The position numbers were made by a program, and so were the translations under genes. The notes under the pieces were generated by a model. It was not told where the DNA came from and did no database searches. It was given only the letters and a program-made list of their open reading frames with translations. This document shows, in pieces, positions 1 to 6,632 of a stretch of DNA of 9,436 nucleotides; the stretch's first letter is position 1; each line of letters opens with the position of its first letter. The stretch is from Proteobacteria bacterium UBA6522 (lineage in GTDB: Bacteria > Pseudomonadota > Gammaproteobacteria > Steroidobacterales > Rariloculaceae): contig DJLG01000009.1 in assembly GCA_002434915.1 (NCBI GenBank), positions 1-9,436 of the forward strand, in the 5' to 3' direction.

Positions 1-812
1 ATTTTTGCTTTCTCAGCAGCTTCCTTAAGTCGCTGCATAGCCATCGGATCTTTACGAATATCAATCCCACTTTCTCTCTCAAACTCCGTAGACAGATAAT
101 CAATAATCCTTTTATCAAAATCCTCGCCCCCTAGGAAGGTATCACCATTTGTAGCAAGCACTTCAAACTGATGCTCTCCATCAACTTCCGCAATCTCAAT
201 AATCGAGACATCAAAAGTTCCACCACCAAGGTCATAAACTGAAATCCTTCTGTCACCACGTTTTTTATCTAGCCCATAGGCCAGTGCTGCTGCAGTCGGT
301 TCATTTATAATTCGCTTTACATCTAATCCAGCGATACGACCTGCATCCTTGGTTGCCTGGCGCTGCGAATCATTAAAATATGCAGGCACAGTAATCACTG
401 CTTCAGTCACTGGCTCACCAAGATAATCCTCAGCCGTCTGTTTCATTTTGCCCAGCACACGTGCAGAAATCTCTGGTGGAGACATGCTCTTTTCATTCGC
501 AGAAACCCATGCATCACCATTGTCTGCCTTCACAATACCGTAAGGCACCATTCCAACATCTTTCTGAACGACATCGTCTTCATAACGTCGACCAATCAGA
601 CGTTTAATAGCAAATATAGTATTAGTAGGGTTGGTAACCGCTTGACGTTTTGCAGTTTGACCCACAAGGACCTCATCATCTTTACCAAAAGCTACAACAG
701 AGGGTGTTGTACGATCTCCCTCACTATTTTCGATGACTCGAGTCTGGTCACCATCCATAACAGCAACACAAGAATTGGTTGTGCCTAAATCTATACCAAT
801 CACACGTCCCAT
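1..812 (-). CDS. dnaK: Chaperone DnaK (Hsp70), N-terminal part, cut by window edge
   Basis: DnaK is the cytoplasmic ATP-dependent Hsp70 chaperone that works with DnaJ and GrpE. The reverse strand reads from ATG at 812-810 with MGRVIGIDLGTTNSC, the Hsp70 phosphate-1 signature. About 270 residues are visible and all belong to the nucleotide-binding domain. They include TEAVITVPAYFN, the segment NEPTAAALAYG and the phosphate-2 motif DLGGGTFDVS, and the last residues are LKEAAEKAK just before the edge. The substrate-binding domain lies outside the window. A good Shine-Dalgarno sequence, GGGAGAG at 827-821, sits 8 bases before the ATG. The gene follows grpE by 100 bases and has its own heat-shock promoter in that gap. 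No frameshift is seen in the visible part. Identification is essentially certain from sequence. Confidence 0.98.
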   Translation of the reverse strand, partial: MGRVIGIDLGTTNSCVAVMDGDQTRVIENSEGDRTTPSVVAFGKDDEVLVGQTAKRQAVTNPTNTIFAIKRLIGRRYEDDVVQKDVGMVPYGIVKADNGDAWVSANEKSMSPPEISARVLGKMKQTAEDYLGEPVTEAVITVPAYFNDSQRQATKDAGRIAGLDVKRIINEPTAAALAYGLDKKRGDRRISVYDLGGGTFDVSIIEIAEVDGEHQFEVLATNGDTFLGGEDFDKRIIDYLSTEFERESGIDIRKDPMAMQRLKEAAEKAK

Positions 813-853
813 GGCTATAGCTCTCCCGATAACTTCAATTAATTACTAGGATG

Positions 854-884
854 TAAATGGGGGATTTTTAACCCAATTCAAGGG
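854..884 (-). promoter_or_regulatory. Sigma-32 heat-shock promoter of dnaK
   Basis: On the minus strand, CCCTTGAA (884-877) is followed after 14 bases by CCCCATTTA (862-854). This matches the known E. coli sigma-32 (RpoH) consensus at both the -35 element (CTTGAA preceded by CC) and the -10 element (CCCCAT-T), with a normal spacer. Transcription would start near 847 and give a leader of about 35 bases before the dnaK ATG. The -35 lies inside a small inverted repeat, ACCC-N7-GGGT. The site allows dnaK to be induced separately from hrcA-grpE. Confidence 0.88.
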
Positions 885-912
885 TATCAATAATGCTCTC
901 GTCTGCTTAGAC

Positions 913-1512
913 TCAAGTTAAGTCATCATCAGGCTCTTTAGACACGATTACCCGAGCTGGGCGCAGAAGCCTTTCATGCATAACATACCCCTTCTGGACC
1001 ACCGTTATAACGGTATCAGGTTCTACAGTATTAGAAGATGCTAGGGTGATTGCTTCATGCTTACTAGGATCAAAGGGCTCTGCTTCTGGATCTAACTCTT
1101 TAATATCAAACTGTTCAAATGCAGAATCTAATAGTCTTAGTGTGGCCTTCTTACCCTCCAAAAGCACTTCCACATCAACTTGTTCAACAGAAACCGCAGC
1201 CTCTAAACTATCCCTGACAGGTAAAAGAGCCTGCACAAGCCGTTCAGCTCCGTAGAGACGAGCATTTTCAACATCACGACCTGCACGTTTTCTATAATTC
1301 TCTAATTCTGCTGAAATGCGAACATATTTATCATGACTCTCAGCTGCTTGCCTACGACAAAGTTCTATCTCATCAATCTCTTCTGGCATCTCAGAATCAT
1401 TTTTTTCCTGGACAACATCTTCATTTGACTCACTACCACTTTGAAAGTTACCTGTAATAACAGACTCATCTAAAGAATCTTTCTGAGCATCATCACTAGA
1501 ATTCTGAGTCAT
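913..1512 (-). CDS. grpE: Nucleotide exchange factor GrpE
   Basis: GrpE is the homodimeric nucleotide exchange factor that releases ADP from DnaK. The 199-residue product has a disordered acidic N-terminal third rich in Asp, Glu and Ser. A long helix for the dimer coiled coil follows (around YVRISAELENYRKRAG), and then the C-terminal beta domain ending GYVMHERLLRPARVIVSK, the GrpE family signature. The frame is open upstream to a GTG at 1536. I prefer the ATG at 1512-1510 because AGAGGG (1526-1521) sits 8 bases before it, and the extra eight residues do not look like a GrpE N-terminus. The gene lies 77 bases after hrcA and is probably co-transcribed with it, since no clear promoter of its own is visible. 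Confidence 0.97.
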   Translation of the reverse strand: MTQNSSDDAQKDSLDESVITGNFQSGSESNEDVVQEKNDSEMPEEIDEIELCRRQAAESHDKYVRISAELENYRKRAGRDVENARLYGAERLVQALLPVRDSLEAAVSVEQVDVEVLLEGKKATLRLLDSAFEQFDIKELDPEAEPFDPSKHEAITLASSNTVEPDTVITVVQKGYVMHERLLRPARVIVSKEPDDDLT

Positions 1513-1520
1513 CCAATATT

Positions 1521-1526
1521 CCCTCT
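1521..1526 (-). promoter_or_regulatory. Ribosome binding site deciding the grpE start
   Basis: AGAGGG on the minus strand lies 8 bases before the ATG at 1512. It supports that ATG over the upstream GTG at 1536, which would place this site inside the coding region. Confidence 0.65.
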
Positions 1527-1550
1527 TTATAAGCACAGCTTCATAGCACC

Positions 1551-1570
1551 TATCAGACTAAGATCTGATA
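1551..1570. repeat. Perfect 7-base inverted repeat between hrcA and grpE
   Basis: TATCAGA (1551-1557), a 6-base spacer CTAAGA, then TCTGATA (1564-1570). The arms are exact reverse complements. It lies in the 77-base hrcA-grpE gap, 20 bases after the hrcA stop. It could form an RNA hairpin in the hrcA-grpE message or be a protein-binding site. No T-run follows on the minus strand, so it does not look like an intrinsic terminator. It does not match the CIRCE consensus. Confidence 0.55.
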
Positions 1571-1589
1571 TCTTGATGGAATATGCGGC

Positions 1590-2633
1590 CTAGTTTTTAT
1601 TCTTCAAGGCGCTACTAAGAAGCTTGGCTGTGATATCCACAATCGGTATAACGCGCTCATAAGCCATACGCGTAGGGCCTATGACTCCAAGCACGCCCAT
1701 AGTATCGTCTTCTGTAACATAAGGTGCGGCTACGATGCTGCACTCATCTAGGAGTTGGTATCCTGACTCTTTACCGATGTATATTTGAACTCCGTGTGCA
1801 TTTAAGGTCTGATCGAGTAGGTGAAGAAGATCCTGCTGGCCAACAAAAGCCTCAAAAAGTCGCTTTAAGGTCCCCATATCGCCCAAGCCTTCCAACCCCA
1901 TCAGATTCGTCTCTCCAGCAACAACAAACTCACCTTCCTGCGCTTCAGAGGGAAAAGCTTGTTCAGCAATCTCTAGAGCATCAACCATAAGAGCATTCAT
2001 ACTCTCTCGAGTTTCATGCAGCTCCCTCAGCAACCTATCTCTTACCTCATTAATCTCACACCCTCTGAATTGTTCTGTAAGATAATTACCAGCACGACGC
2101 AGATCCTCTTCTGAAAAATCTCGATCAATATGCAAAATTTTATTCTGTACATCTCTGTCATTCAGAACGAGGATCGCAAGAACACGACGCTCTGAAAGAG
2201 GCAGGAACTCTATCTGACGTAAAGCAACATAAGACCGGCGTGGAAGAGTTACCACACCTGCTAGTTTAGTCACTGCAGAAAGCAAATTTGACGTTGATAG
2301 TGCTAATGACTGAGGGTCACTTTCTCTCAAAACATCCTCAAACTGAACCAACTCCTCATCTTTTGGCGGACAGAGCTTCACCAATGTATCTACAAAGAAT
2401 CGGTAGCCCTTTATTGTGGGGATACGGCCCGCAGAGGTATGGGGTGCAGTAACAAAACCAAGTTCCTCAAGATCGGACATGATATTTCTGATGGTTGCAG
2501 GACTAACATCTAATCCGGAATGTTGAGAAAGTGTCCGTGATCCAACGGGTTGCCCATCTTGTATATAACGGTTCACCAACGCTCTCAGGAGATGTTGAGC
2601 ACGCTCATTTGGAAGCTCTGTTAACTTACCCAT
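1590..2633 (-). CDS. hrcA: Heat-inducible transcription repressor HrcA
   Basis: HrcA is the repressor that binds CIRCE operators and needs GroEL to stay active; heat titrates GroEL and relieves repression. The product has 347 residues, the usual family length. The N-terminal winged helix includes NRYIQDGQPVGSRTL and SPATIRNIMSDLEELGF, followed by the wing and family signature SAGRIPTIKGYRFFVD. The middle is a GAF-like domain, and the C-terminal part contains GVLGVIGPTRMAYERVIPIV, typical of HrcA. It starts at ATG 2633-2631 with no strong Shine-Dalgarno sequence. It heads the hrcA-grpE-dnaK cluster, the order known from many bacteria. I found no CIRCE sequence (TTAGCACTC-N9-GAGTGCTAA) in front of hrcA, grpE or dnaK, so its target, as in some other proteobacteria, may be groESL elsewhere. 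Confidence 0.96.
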   Translation of the reverse strand: MGKLTELPNERAQHLLRALVNRYIQDGQPVGSRTLSQHSGLDVSPATIRNIMSDLEELGFVTAPHTSAGRIPTIKGYRFFVDTLVKLCPPKDEELVQFEDVLRESDPQSLALSTSNLLSAVTKLAGVVTLPRRSYVALRQIEFLPLSERRVLAILVLNDRDVQNKILHIDRDFSEEDLRRAGNYLTEQFRGCEINEVRDRLLRELHETRESMNALMVDALEIAEQAFPSEAQEGEFVVAGETNLMGLEGLGDMGTLKRLFEAFVGQQDLLHLLDQTLNAHGVQIYIGKESGYQLLDECSIVAAPYVTEDDTMGVLGVIGPTRMAYERVIPIVDITAKLLSSALKNKN

Positions 2634-2682
2634 AACATTAGTAAATCAGTATTAAATTAGACACCAAAGAATCTTATAAAAG

Positions 2683-2712
2683 ACGCTAGCAACCGGCTGG
2701 CTCTGCTGTCAA
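2683..2712 (-). promoter_or_regulatory. Possible vegetative promoter of hrcA
   Basis: On the minus strand a perfect -35 hexamer TTGACA (2712-2707) is followed after 18 bases by TAGCGT (2688-2683), a poor -10. The leader would be about 45 bases. No sigma-32 motif is visible here. The weak -10 makes this a tentative call. Confidence 0.25.
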
Positions 2713-2750
2713 TAATATACACTTCTTATCGCTTTATATTTGTTTTAAGC

Positions 2751-2764
2751 GTAGCAGACGCTAC
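2751..2764. repeat. Small inverted repeat upstream of nadK
   Basis: GTAGC (2751-2755), AGAC, GCTAC (2760-2764) form an exact inverted repeat where the -35 of the predicted nadK promoter would fall. The octamer AGACGCTA overlapping it (2756-2763) also occurs at 2681-2688 in the same gap. It may be an operator or chance; arms this short are weak evidence. Confidence 0.3.
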
Positions 2765-2780
2765 TTCAGTACAATATACC

Positions 2781-2786
2781 TATAAT
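2781..2786 (+). promoter_or_regulatory. Candidate -10 element of the nadK-recN promoter
   Basis: A perfect TATAAT hexamer lies 19 bases before the nadK ATG. No recognisable -35 stands 16-18 bases upstream; that place is taken by the GTAGC inverted repeat. If used, the leader is only about a dozen bases. Confidence 0.35.
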
Positions 2787-2805
2787 TGTTCCTAATCTAA
2801 GACAT

Positions 2806-3723
2806 ATGACTACTAGGTTCAAAAAAATTGGTCTCTGGGGAAACCTTGGAGAAAAAGAGGTTGTAGAGCCAGCACTGGAAATACTTTCTCAGTTAGAGGC
2901 TCTTGGACTGGCTGTTTTGATTCCTGACCAGGAAAACATTCCTATGGGATTTCGAGGAACCTCTTGCTTACCTGCAGATCAGTTAGGCGCTGAGGCTGAT
3001 CTTATTATTGCTGTTGGTGGAGATGGAACCATGCTACATGCTGCGAGACGTGCAGCAATGTACTCCGTACCTCTTTTAGGTGTTAACCGTGGAAGATTAG
3101 GGTTCCTTACCGATGTTTCACCAGAGTTAATGGCTGAAACGATAGGGGCTGTTCTCTCTGGCGACTATGTCACCGAAGTGCGATTTATGCTCGAAGCAAA
3201 AATCACAAATGCAAACAAAACGATAGGGCCTATGCTTGCGCTAAATGATGTTGCCCTAAAAACAGTCCATGCCGGTCATATGCAAGATTTTTGCACATAT
3301 GTGGATGGTGAATATGTAAACACACATGGTGGAGATGGATTAATTATTGCAACACCAACTGGATCAACTGCCTACGCTTTATCATGCGGAGGACCCATTA
3401 TTCAACCAGATGTCGACGCCCTTGTTATTGTTCCTATAGCTCCTCATACCCTTTCAGACAGACCCTTAGTTGTAAGGTCATCAAGTCAAATAGTTGTGAG
3501 AATTGAACCTCGATTAGAAAGCCAATCAGCAAATGTAGCTTGTGATGGAGAGGACCTTGGCGAGATAGGAAAAGAAGAATCACTGACTATTAACATCTCG
3601 AAGAAAAACGTAAAGTTATTGCATCCTCGCGGGCATAGTTACTATGAACTGCTCCGTTCCAAATTATCTTGGGGACAGAATAATCGTACTCAGAAAAAGC
3701 CTGATTCCGGTCCAGACGATTAA
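2806..3723 (+). CDS. nadK: NAD kinase
   Basis: NAD kinase phosphorylates NAD+ with ATP or polyphosphate to make NADP+ in the cytoplasm. The 305-residue product shows the family motifs: GGDGT at 71-75 (phosphate-donor and catalytic Asp motif), NRGRLGFLTD at 94-103, the LND variant of the NE/D motif at 146-148, and TPTGSTAY at 183-190, followed by GGPI and PHTLSDRPLVV. It is slightly longer than E. coli NadK (292) because of a polar C-terminal tail rich in Lys, Asp and Pro. The start is the ATG at 2806, which aligns with the beginning of the family beta strand (FKKIGLWGN); no good Shine-Dalgarno sequence is visible. The stop TAA shares its last A with the recN ATG, so the two genes are probably translationally coupled. 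The gene is divergent from hrcA. Confidence 0.97.
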   Translation: MTTRFKKIGLWGNLGEKEVVEPALEILSQLEALGLAVLIPDQENIPMGFRGTSCLPADQLGAEADLIIAVGGDGTMLHAARRAAMYSVPLLGVNRGRLGFLTDVSPELMAETIGAVLSGDYVTEVRFMLEAKITNANKTIGPMLALNDVALKTVHAGHMQDFCTYVDGEYVNTHGGDGLIIATPTGSTAYALSCGGPIIQPDVDALVIVPIAPHTLSDRPLVVRSSSQIVVRIEPRLESQSANVACDGEDLGEIGKEESLTINISKKNVKLLHPRGHSYYELLRSKLSWGQNNRTQKKPDSGPDD

Positions 3724-5396
3724 TGCTCAGACTGATAAAAGTCAAAAACTATGCGGTAATTGACGAAGTCGAGGTTAATCTTCAGTCAGGCCTAAGTGTG
3801 ATGACTGGTGAGACAGGTGCAGGTAAATCAATTCTGGTAGATGCCTTAGGCTTGGCGCTTGGCAATCGAGCAGATGCAAGTACCGTACGCCCTGGCGCTG
3901 AACGAGCAGAAATTAGCGTTATATTTGAATTCTCAATTGACCATCCTGCTATGCTCTGGCTCATTGATCATGGGTTAGATAATGATGAAACTTGTCTGCT
4001 AAGAAGAGTTATTTACTCAGAAGGTCGTTCACGAGCATTTATAAATAATACGCCAGCTACTAGGCAAGACTTAAGAACACTAGGCACGCTTTTAGTAAAT
4101 ATTCATGGTCAGACTGCACATCAAGCCTTGCTTCAAGGGACTGCGCAAAAAGAAATTCTCGATGATCATGGCAATACAAACTTGTTAGCGAAAGAAGTCG
4201 CAAAAAATTTTAGCAGTTGGCAAAGTCTAAATGCAGAACTTAATGTCGAAAATAAAAATAAAGGTGACCGTCAACTCAAACTCGAGTTATTGAACTTTCA
4301 AATAGAAGAACTTGAAACACTTAGCTTAAAAGAAGGTGAAGTTGAATCACTTGAAACAGAACGTAATCGCTTAGCGCATGTAGACAGATTATCTAACTCT
4401 TTAAACAAAATCTTAGAAGATATTTATGAACGCGATGAGGCATCTGCTCATCAGTTAATATCTGCTGCTCATCGTTCTTTAGATAGCCTTTCAGAATTAG
4501 ACTTTTCTTTATCAGAACCTTTAGAACAACTAAACCAGATAGAAATACAGATCCGCGATACTGCTATAGAACTTCTACGCTACCGAGATGATTTAGAACC
4601 AGACCCTCATAGGCTCGAGTGGATTGAAACAAGACTCTCAAAAGCGCGTGAACTTGCAACGCGAAATAAAATAGAAAGTAAAAACCTATTCAATTTACTT
4701 GACCATCTAAAAAATAAAATCGAAAAACTCAAAAATGCATCTGATTCACTTCAAACGCTATCAAAAAGTGTTGAACAAGCTAAAGATCTATATATACAGA
4801 CTGCAACACAACTTACCAAAATCAGAACAGACAATGCTTCGTCTCTCAGTAAAGCGGTAACCAGTCAAATTGTTGAGCTTGGTTTACCGCATGGTCGATT
4901 CCGTGCAGTTGTTAAAGAGAAAACCATTGAACAAGCAGATGCCACTGGATTAGATTCGGTTGAATTTCAAGTAGTCCTAAACCCTGGGCAAAACTTTGGA
5001 CCACTTTCTAAGGTTGCCTCGGGTGGAGAGCTATCAAGAATCAGCCTAGCATTAGAAGTAGTGAGCGCAGGTACTCTTGGAGTTTCTACACTTGTCTTTG
5101 ATGAAGTTGATGCAGGAATTGGTGGAGGTGTAGCAGAAATTGTCGGACGCAGACTTTCGGATATAGCAAATAAACGACAAGTTCTATGTGTTACACATTT
5201 ACCTCAAGTAGCAAGTCAAGGCCTTAATCACTTTTATATACATAAGCTTACAGATGGCAAAACTACCCGAACGAACGTTCGCATATTGGAATCAAAAGAA
5301 CGTGTAGACGAATTGTCTAGAATGCTAGGAGGGGTTGAAATAACTGATACAACTAGAGCACACGCCGAGGAAATGATTCAACGAGGGAGCCATTAA
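3723..5396 (+). CDS. recN: DNA repair ATPase RecN
   Basis: RecN is an SMC-like ATPase that acts early in double-strand break repair, holding DNA ends or sisters for RecA-mediated recombination. The product has 557 residues, against 553 in E. coli. An N-terminal head half has Walker A GETGAGKS at 29-36 and the RecN-typical NIHGQTAHQALL. A charged, Leu-rich central region (roughly 150-380) forms the short coiled-coil arm. The C-terminal head half has the ABC signature SGGELS from 433 and Walker B LVFDEVDAGIGGG, with Asp-Glu at 460-461, and then VTHLPQVAS. It starts at the ATG overlapping the nadK stop and has no clear Shine-Dalgarno sequence of its own. I saw no LexA box, although recN is SOS-induced in E. 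coli; here expression would come from the nadK promoter. The gene is convergent with fur. Confidence 0.98.
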   Translation: MLRLIKVKNYAVIDEVEVNLQSGLSVMTGETGAGKSILVDALGLALGNRADASTVRPGAERAEISVIFEFSIDHPAMLWLIDHGLDNDETCLLRRVIYSEGRSRAFINNTPATRQDLRTLGTLLVNIHGQTAHQALLQGTAQKEILDDHGNTNLLAKEVAKNFSSWQSLNAELNVENKNKGDRQLKLELLNFQIEELETLSLKEGEVESLETERNRLAHVDRLSNSLNKILEDIYERDEASAHQLISAAHRSLDSLSELDFSLSEPLEQLNQIEIQIRDTAIELLRYRDDLEPDPHRLEWIETRLSKARELATRNKIESKNLFNLLDHLKNKIEKLKNASDSLQTLSKSVEQAKDLYIQTATQLTKIRTDNASSLSKAVTSQIVELGLPHGRFRAVVKEKTIEQADATGLDSVEFQVVLNPGQNFGPLSKVASGGELSRISLALEVVSAGTLGVSTLVFDEVDAGIGGGVAEIVGRRLSDIANKRQVLCVTHLPQVASQGLNHFYIHKLTDGKTTRTNVRILESKERVDELSRMLGGVEITDTTRAHAEEMIQRGSH

Positions 5397-5451
5397 GACA
5401 TGAACTTCGAGCCAGCACGATCGTACTATTTTTTTATATGATGATACTCAG

Positions 5452-5859
5452 CTACGGTTTTTTAGGCCTGACGTAAAGAACCAAACTATGGTCTTCGATT
5501 TCATAGCCATGTTTTTCGGCTATCTCCGCCTGTAACTGCTCAATTCTATCTTCTACAAACTCAATAACATCTCCAGTCTCTAAGCACACCATATGATCAT
5601 GGTGAGTACGGTCAGCCAATTCAAATACTGACGTTCCTCCGCCGTCAAAGTTATGTCGGGTTATCAGTCCAGCATGTTCAAACTGAGTAAGTACGCGGTA
5701 AACCGTAGCTAACCCAAACTCCTCACCACTTTCTAAAAGTGCTCTATAGATTGCTTCAGCACTCAAATGCCTCTCTTCACTAGTCTCCATGACCGACAAA
5801 ACCTTGAGACGAGGCGAGGTAACTTTCAAACCAACTTTTTCGAGTTCTTCTCTTTCCAC
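5452..5859 (-). CDS. fur: Ferric uptake regulator Fur
   Basis: Fur is the dimeric iron-responsive repressor. The product is 135 residues. The winged-helix domain contains LKVTSPRLKVL and the recognition helix GLATVYRVLTQF at 49-60. The dimer domain has the metal-binding stretch HHDHMVC at 86-92 and ends LVLYVRPKKP. It closely resembles the Pseudomonas aeruginosa type: the E. coli CxxC after HDH is reduced to one Cys (CLETG), and the C-terminal Cys pair is absent, so no structural zinc site of the E. coli type is expected. The start is GTG at 5859. An in-frame stop lies five codons upstream and the next ATG is 23 codons inside the DNA-binding domain, so GTG is well supported. The gene diverges from bamE, an arrangement conserved in Pseudomonas and Xanthomonas. 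Confidence 0.97.
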   Translation of the reverse strand: MEREELEKVGLKVTSPRLKVLSVMETSEERHLSAEAIYRALLESGEEFGLATVYRVLTQFEHAGLITRHNFDGGGTSVFELADRTHHDHMVCLETGDVIEFVEDRIEQLQAEIAEKHGYEIEDHSLVLYVRPKKP

Positions 5860-5883
5860 TTTTATACCGTTTTAATCGTTAGG

Positions 5884-5911
5884 TTGTTATTATGGTATGA
5901 GTCATTATGAC
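5884..5911 (+). promoter_or_regulatory. Predicted promoter of bamE
   Basis: TTGTTA (5884-5889), a 16-base spacer and TATGAC (5906-5911), 4 of 6 matches each. It overlaps the divergent fur promoter and the palindrome, so the two genes could be controlled through one site. Confidence 0.3.
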
Positions 5912-5920
5912 CCAGAACAA
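5892..5920 (-). promoter_or_regulatory. Predicted sigma-70 promoter of fur
   Basis: On the minus strand TTGTTC (5920-5915) is separated by exactly 17 bases from TACCAT (5897-5892), 4 of 6 matches for each hexamer. The leader would be about 25 bases before the GTG. The spacer contains the GTCATTATGAC palindrome, so a protein bound there would block this promoter. Confidence 0.4.
5901..5911. promoter_or_regulatory. Palindrome, possible operator between fur and bamE
   Basis: GTCAT-T-ATGAC is an exact 5-1-5 palindrome, extended by TG and CA at one base further out on each side (5898-5914, one mismatch). It sits between the -35 and -10 of the predicted fur promoter. Aligned to the classical 19-base Fur box, the surrounding sequence matches at only about 10 positions, so Fur autoregulation is possible but not shown. 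Confidence 0.4.
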
Positions 5921-5934
5921 AGGTGTACTCTATA

Positions 5935-6276
5935 GTGACACATCGTCGTTTAAGAAACATGCTCAAAACAGTCGTCCTTATAACCGCTATCGTTTGCTCT
6001 ACAAGTTGCGTTTATAGAATGGATATACAACAAGGCAATCTACTTGACGAATCAAACATAGAACAAGTCGCCATTGGAATGACTAGAAATCAAGTCCGTT
6101 TCCTTCTTGGAACACCAATGGTATCCGACAGTTTTCATCATGACCGATGGGATTATACTTACTACTTCCAAAGTGGTCGTTCCCCTAATGTAGATAGACG
6201 TTGGTTTATTGTCTTTTTTCAGAATGATGAGGTAACGCGAATAGAACGGGATGCAATTCTTACTCCTACCTCATAA
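5935..6276 (+). CDS. bamE: Outer membrane assembly lipoprotein BamE (SmpA/OmlA)
   Basis: BamE is a small outer-membrane lipoprotein of the BAM complex that inserts beta-barrel proteins. A hydrophobic signal stretch LKTVVLITAIV leads to CSTSC, and the second Cys is the likely lipidated residue. The mature part has the BamE signatures YRMDIQQGNLLD, VAIGMTRNQVRFLLGTPMVSDSF and WDYTYYF. The start is uncertain. GTG at 5935 has AGGTG (5921-5925) at a 9-base spacing and gives 113 residues. ATG at 5959 gives a shorter signal peptide but has a poor Shine-Dalgarno sequence. The open frame extends to GTG 5923. The residues before the Cys are not a classical lipobox (Ser at -3, Cys at -4). The gene is divergent from fur and convergent with rnfH, as in related genomes. 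Confidence 0.93.
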   Translation: MTHRRLRNMLKTVVLITAIVCSTSCVYRMDIQQGNLLDESNIEQVAIGMTRNQVRFLLGTPMVSDSFHHDRWDYTYYFQSGRSPNVDRRWFIVFFQNDEVTRIERDAILTPTS

Positions 6277-6295
6277 AGCTTATCAACACTCTTAA

Positions 6296-6323
6296 CACAA
6301 TCAAGTTGTGACTAGCTCTTTTT
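6296..6323 (+). terminator. Weak hairpin with T-run after bamE
   Basis: CACAA-TCAAG-TTGTG (6296-6310) can form a 5-6 base stem, followed seven bases on by TTTTT (6319-6323) inside the end of convergent rnfH. The stem is AT-rich and the gap to the T-run is unfavourable, so this is at best an inefficient terminator. Confidence 0.2.
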
Positions 6324-6632
6324 AAGATCATTATCTTGTTGGCCCATAACTTTACCTAAAGCAATAAATTGTCGGCGCATTTCCCGAGGGTCACTAATTA
6401 ATGGCCTACAAATTTCAATTCTATCTCCCAATTGCAATACATAATCATGTGTTATTTCTTTTCCAAAAAGACCAAGAACCAAAGAATGATATTCGATTTC
6501 TGAATGCTTACTAGATAGTTTTGATAACTTCACAGCATCAAGAGCGGTCATATTTTCTGAAAATGGAACATTAACAATCCATTGGTTACTGGGGGTTGCG
6601 TAAACCACCGAAACCATATCAACATCAACCAT
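6312..6632 (-). CDS. rnfH: RnfH family ubiquitin-fold protein
   Basis: RnfH belongs to a small beta-grasp (ubiquitin-like) family found next to ratA in gammaproteobacteria; despite the name, its biochemical role is not settled. The 106-residue product shows the family features VSVVYATPSNQ at the N-terminus, DYVLQLGDRIEICRPLISDP near the middle and REMRRQ, very close to the E. coli YRPLIADPKELRRQ region. The frame is open upstream to 6701, inside ratA. I chose ATG 6632-6630 because it aligns with known RnfH starts. It overlaps the ratA stop by 8 bases, so the two genes are probably translationally coupled. A weak AAAGGG lies about 13 bases upstream. It is the last gene of the transporter-ratA-rnfH operon and converges on bamE. 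Confidence 0.92.
   Translation of the reverse strand: MVDVDMVSVVYATPSNQWIVNVPFSENMTALDAVKLSKLSSKHSEIEYHSLVLGLFGKEITHDYVLQLGDRIEICRPLISDPREMRRQFIALGKVMGQQDNDLKKS

Noticed and set aside
901..912. GTCT-GCTT-AGAC hairpin directly after grpE as a terminator
   Set aside because: The stem is only four pairs and no T-run follows on the minus strand.
1724..1990. Plus-strand open frames inside hrcA, and likewise at 1046-1255 in grpE and 6650-6841 in ratA
   Set aside because: All are antisense shadows of well-identified genes and have no family features.
5415..5435. Intrinsic terminator between recN and fur
   Set aside because: ACGATCGT (5417-5424) near a T7 run (5429-5435) looks suggestive, but the palindrome leaves no room for a loop and the possible stem is only 2-3 pairs.
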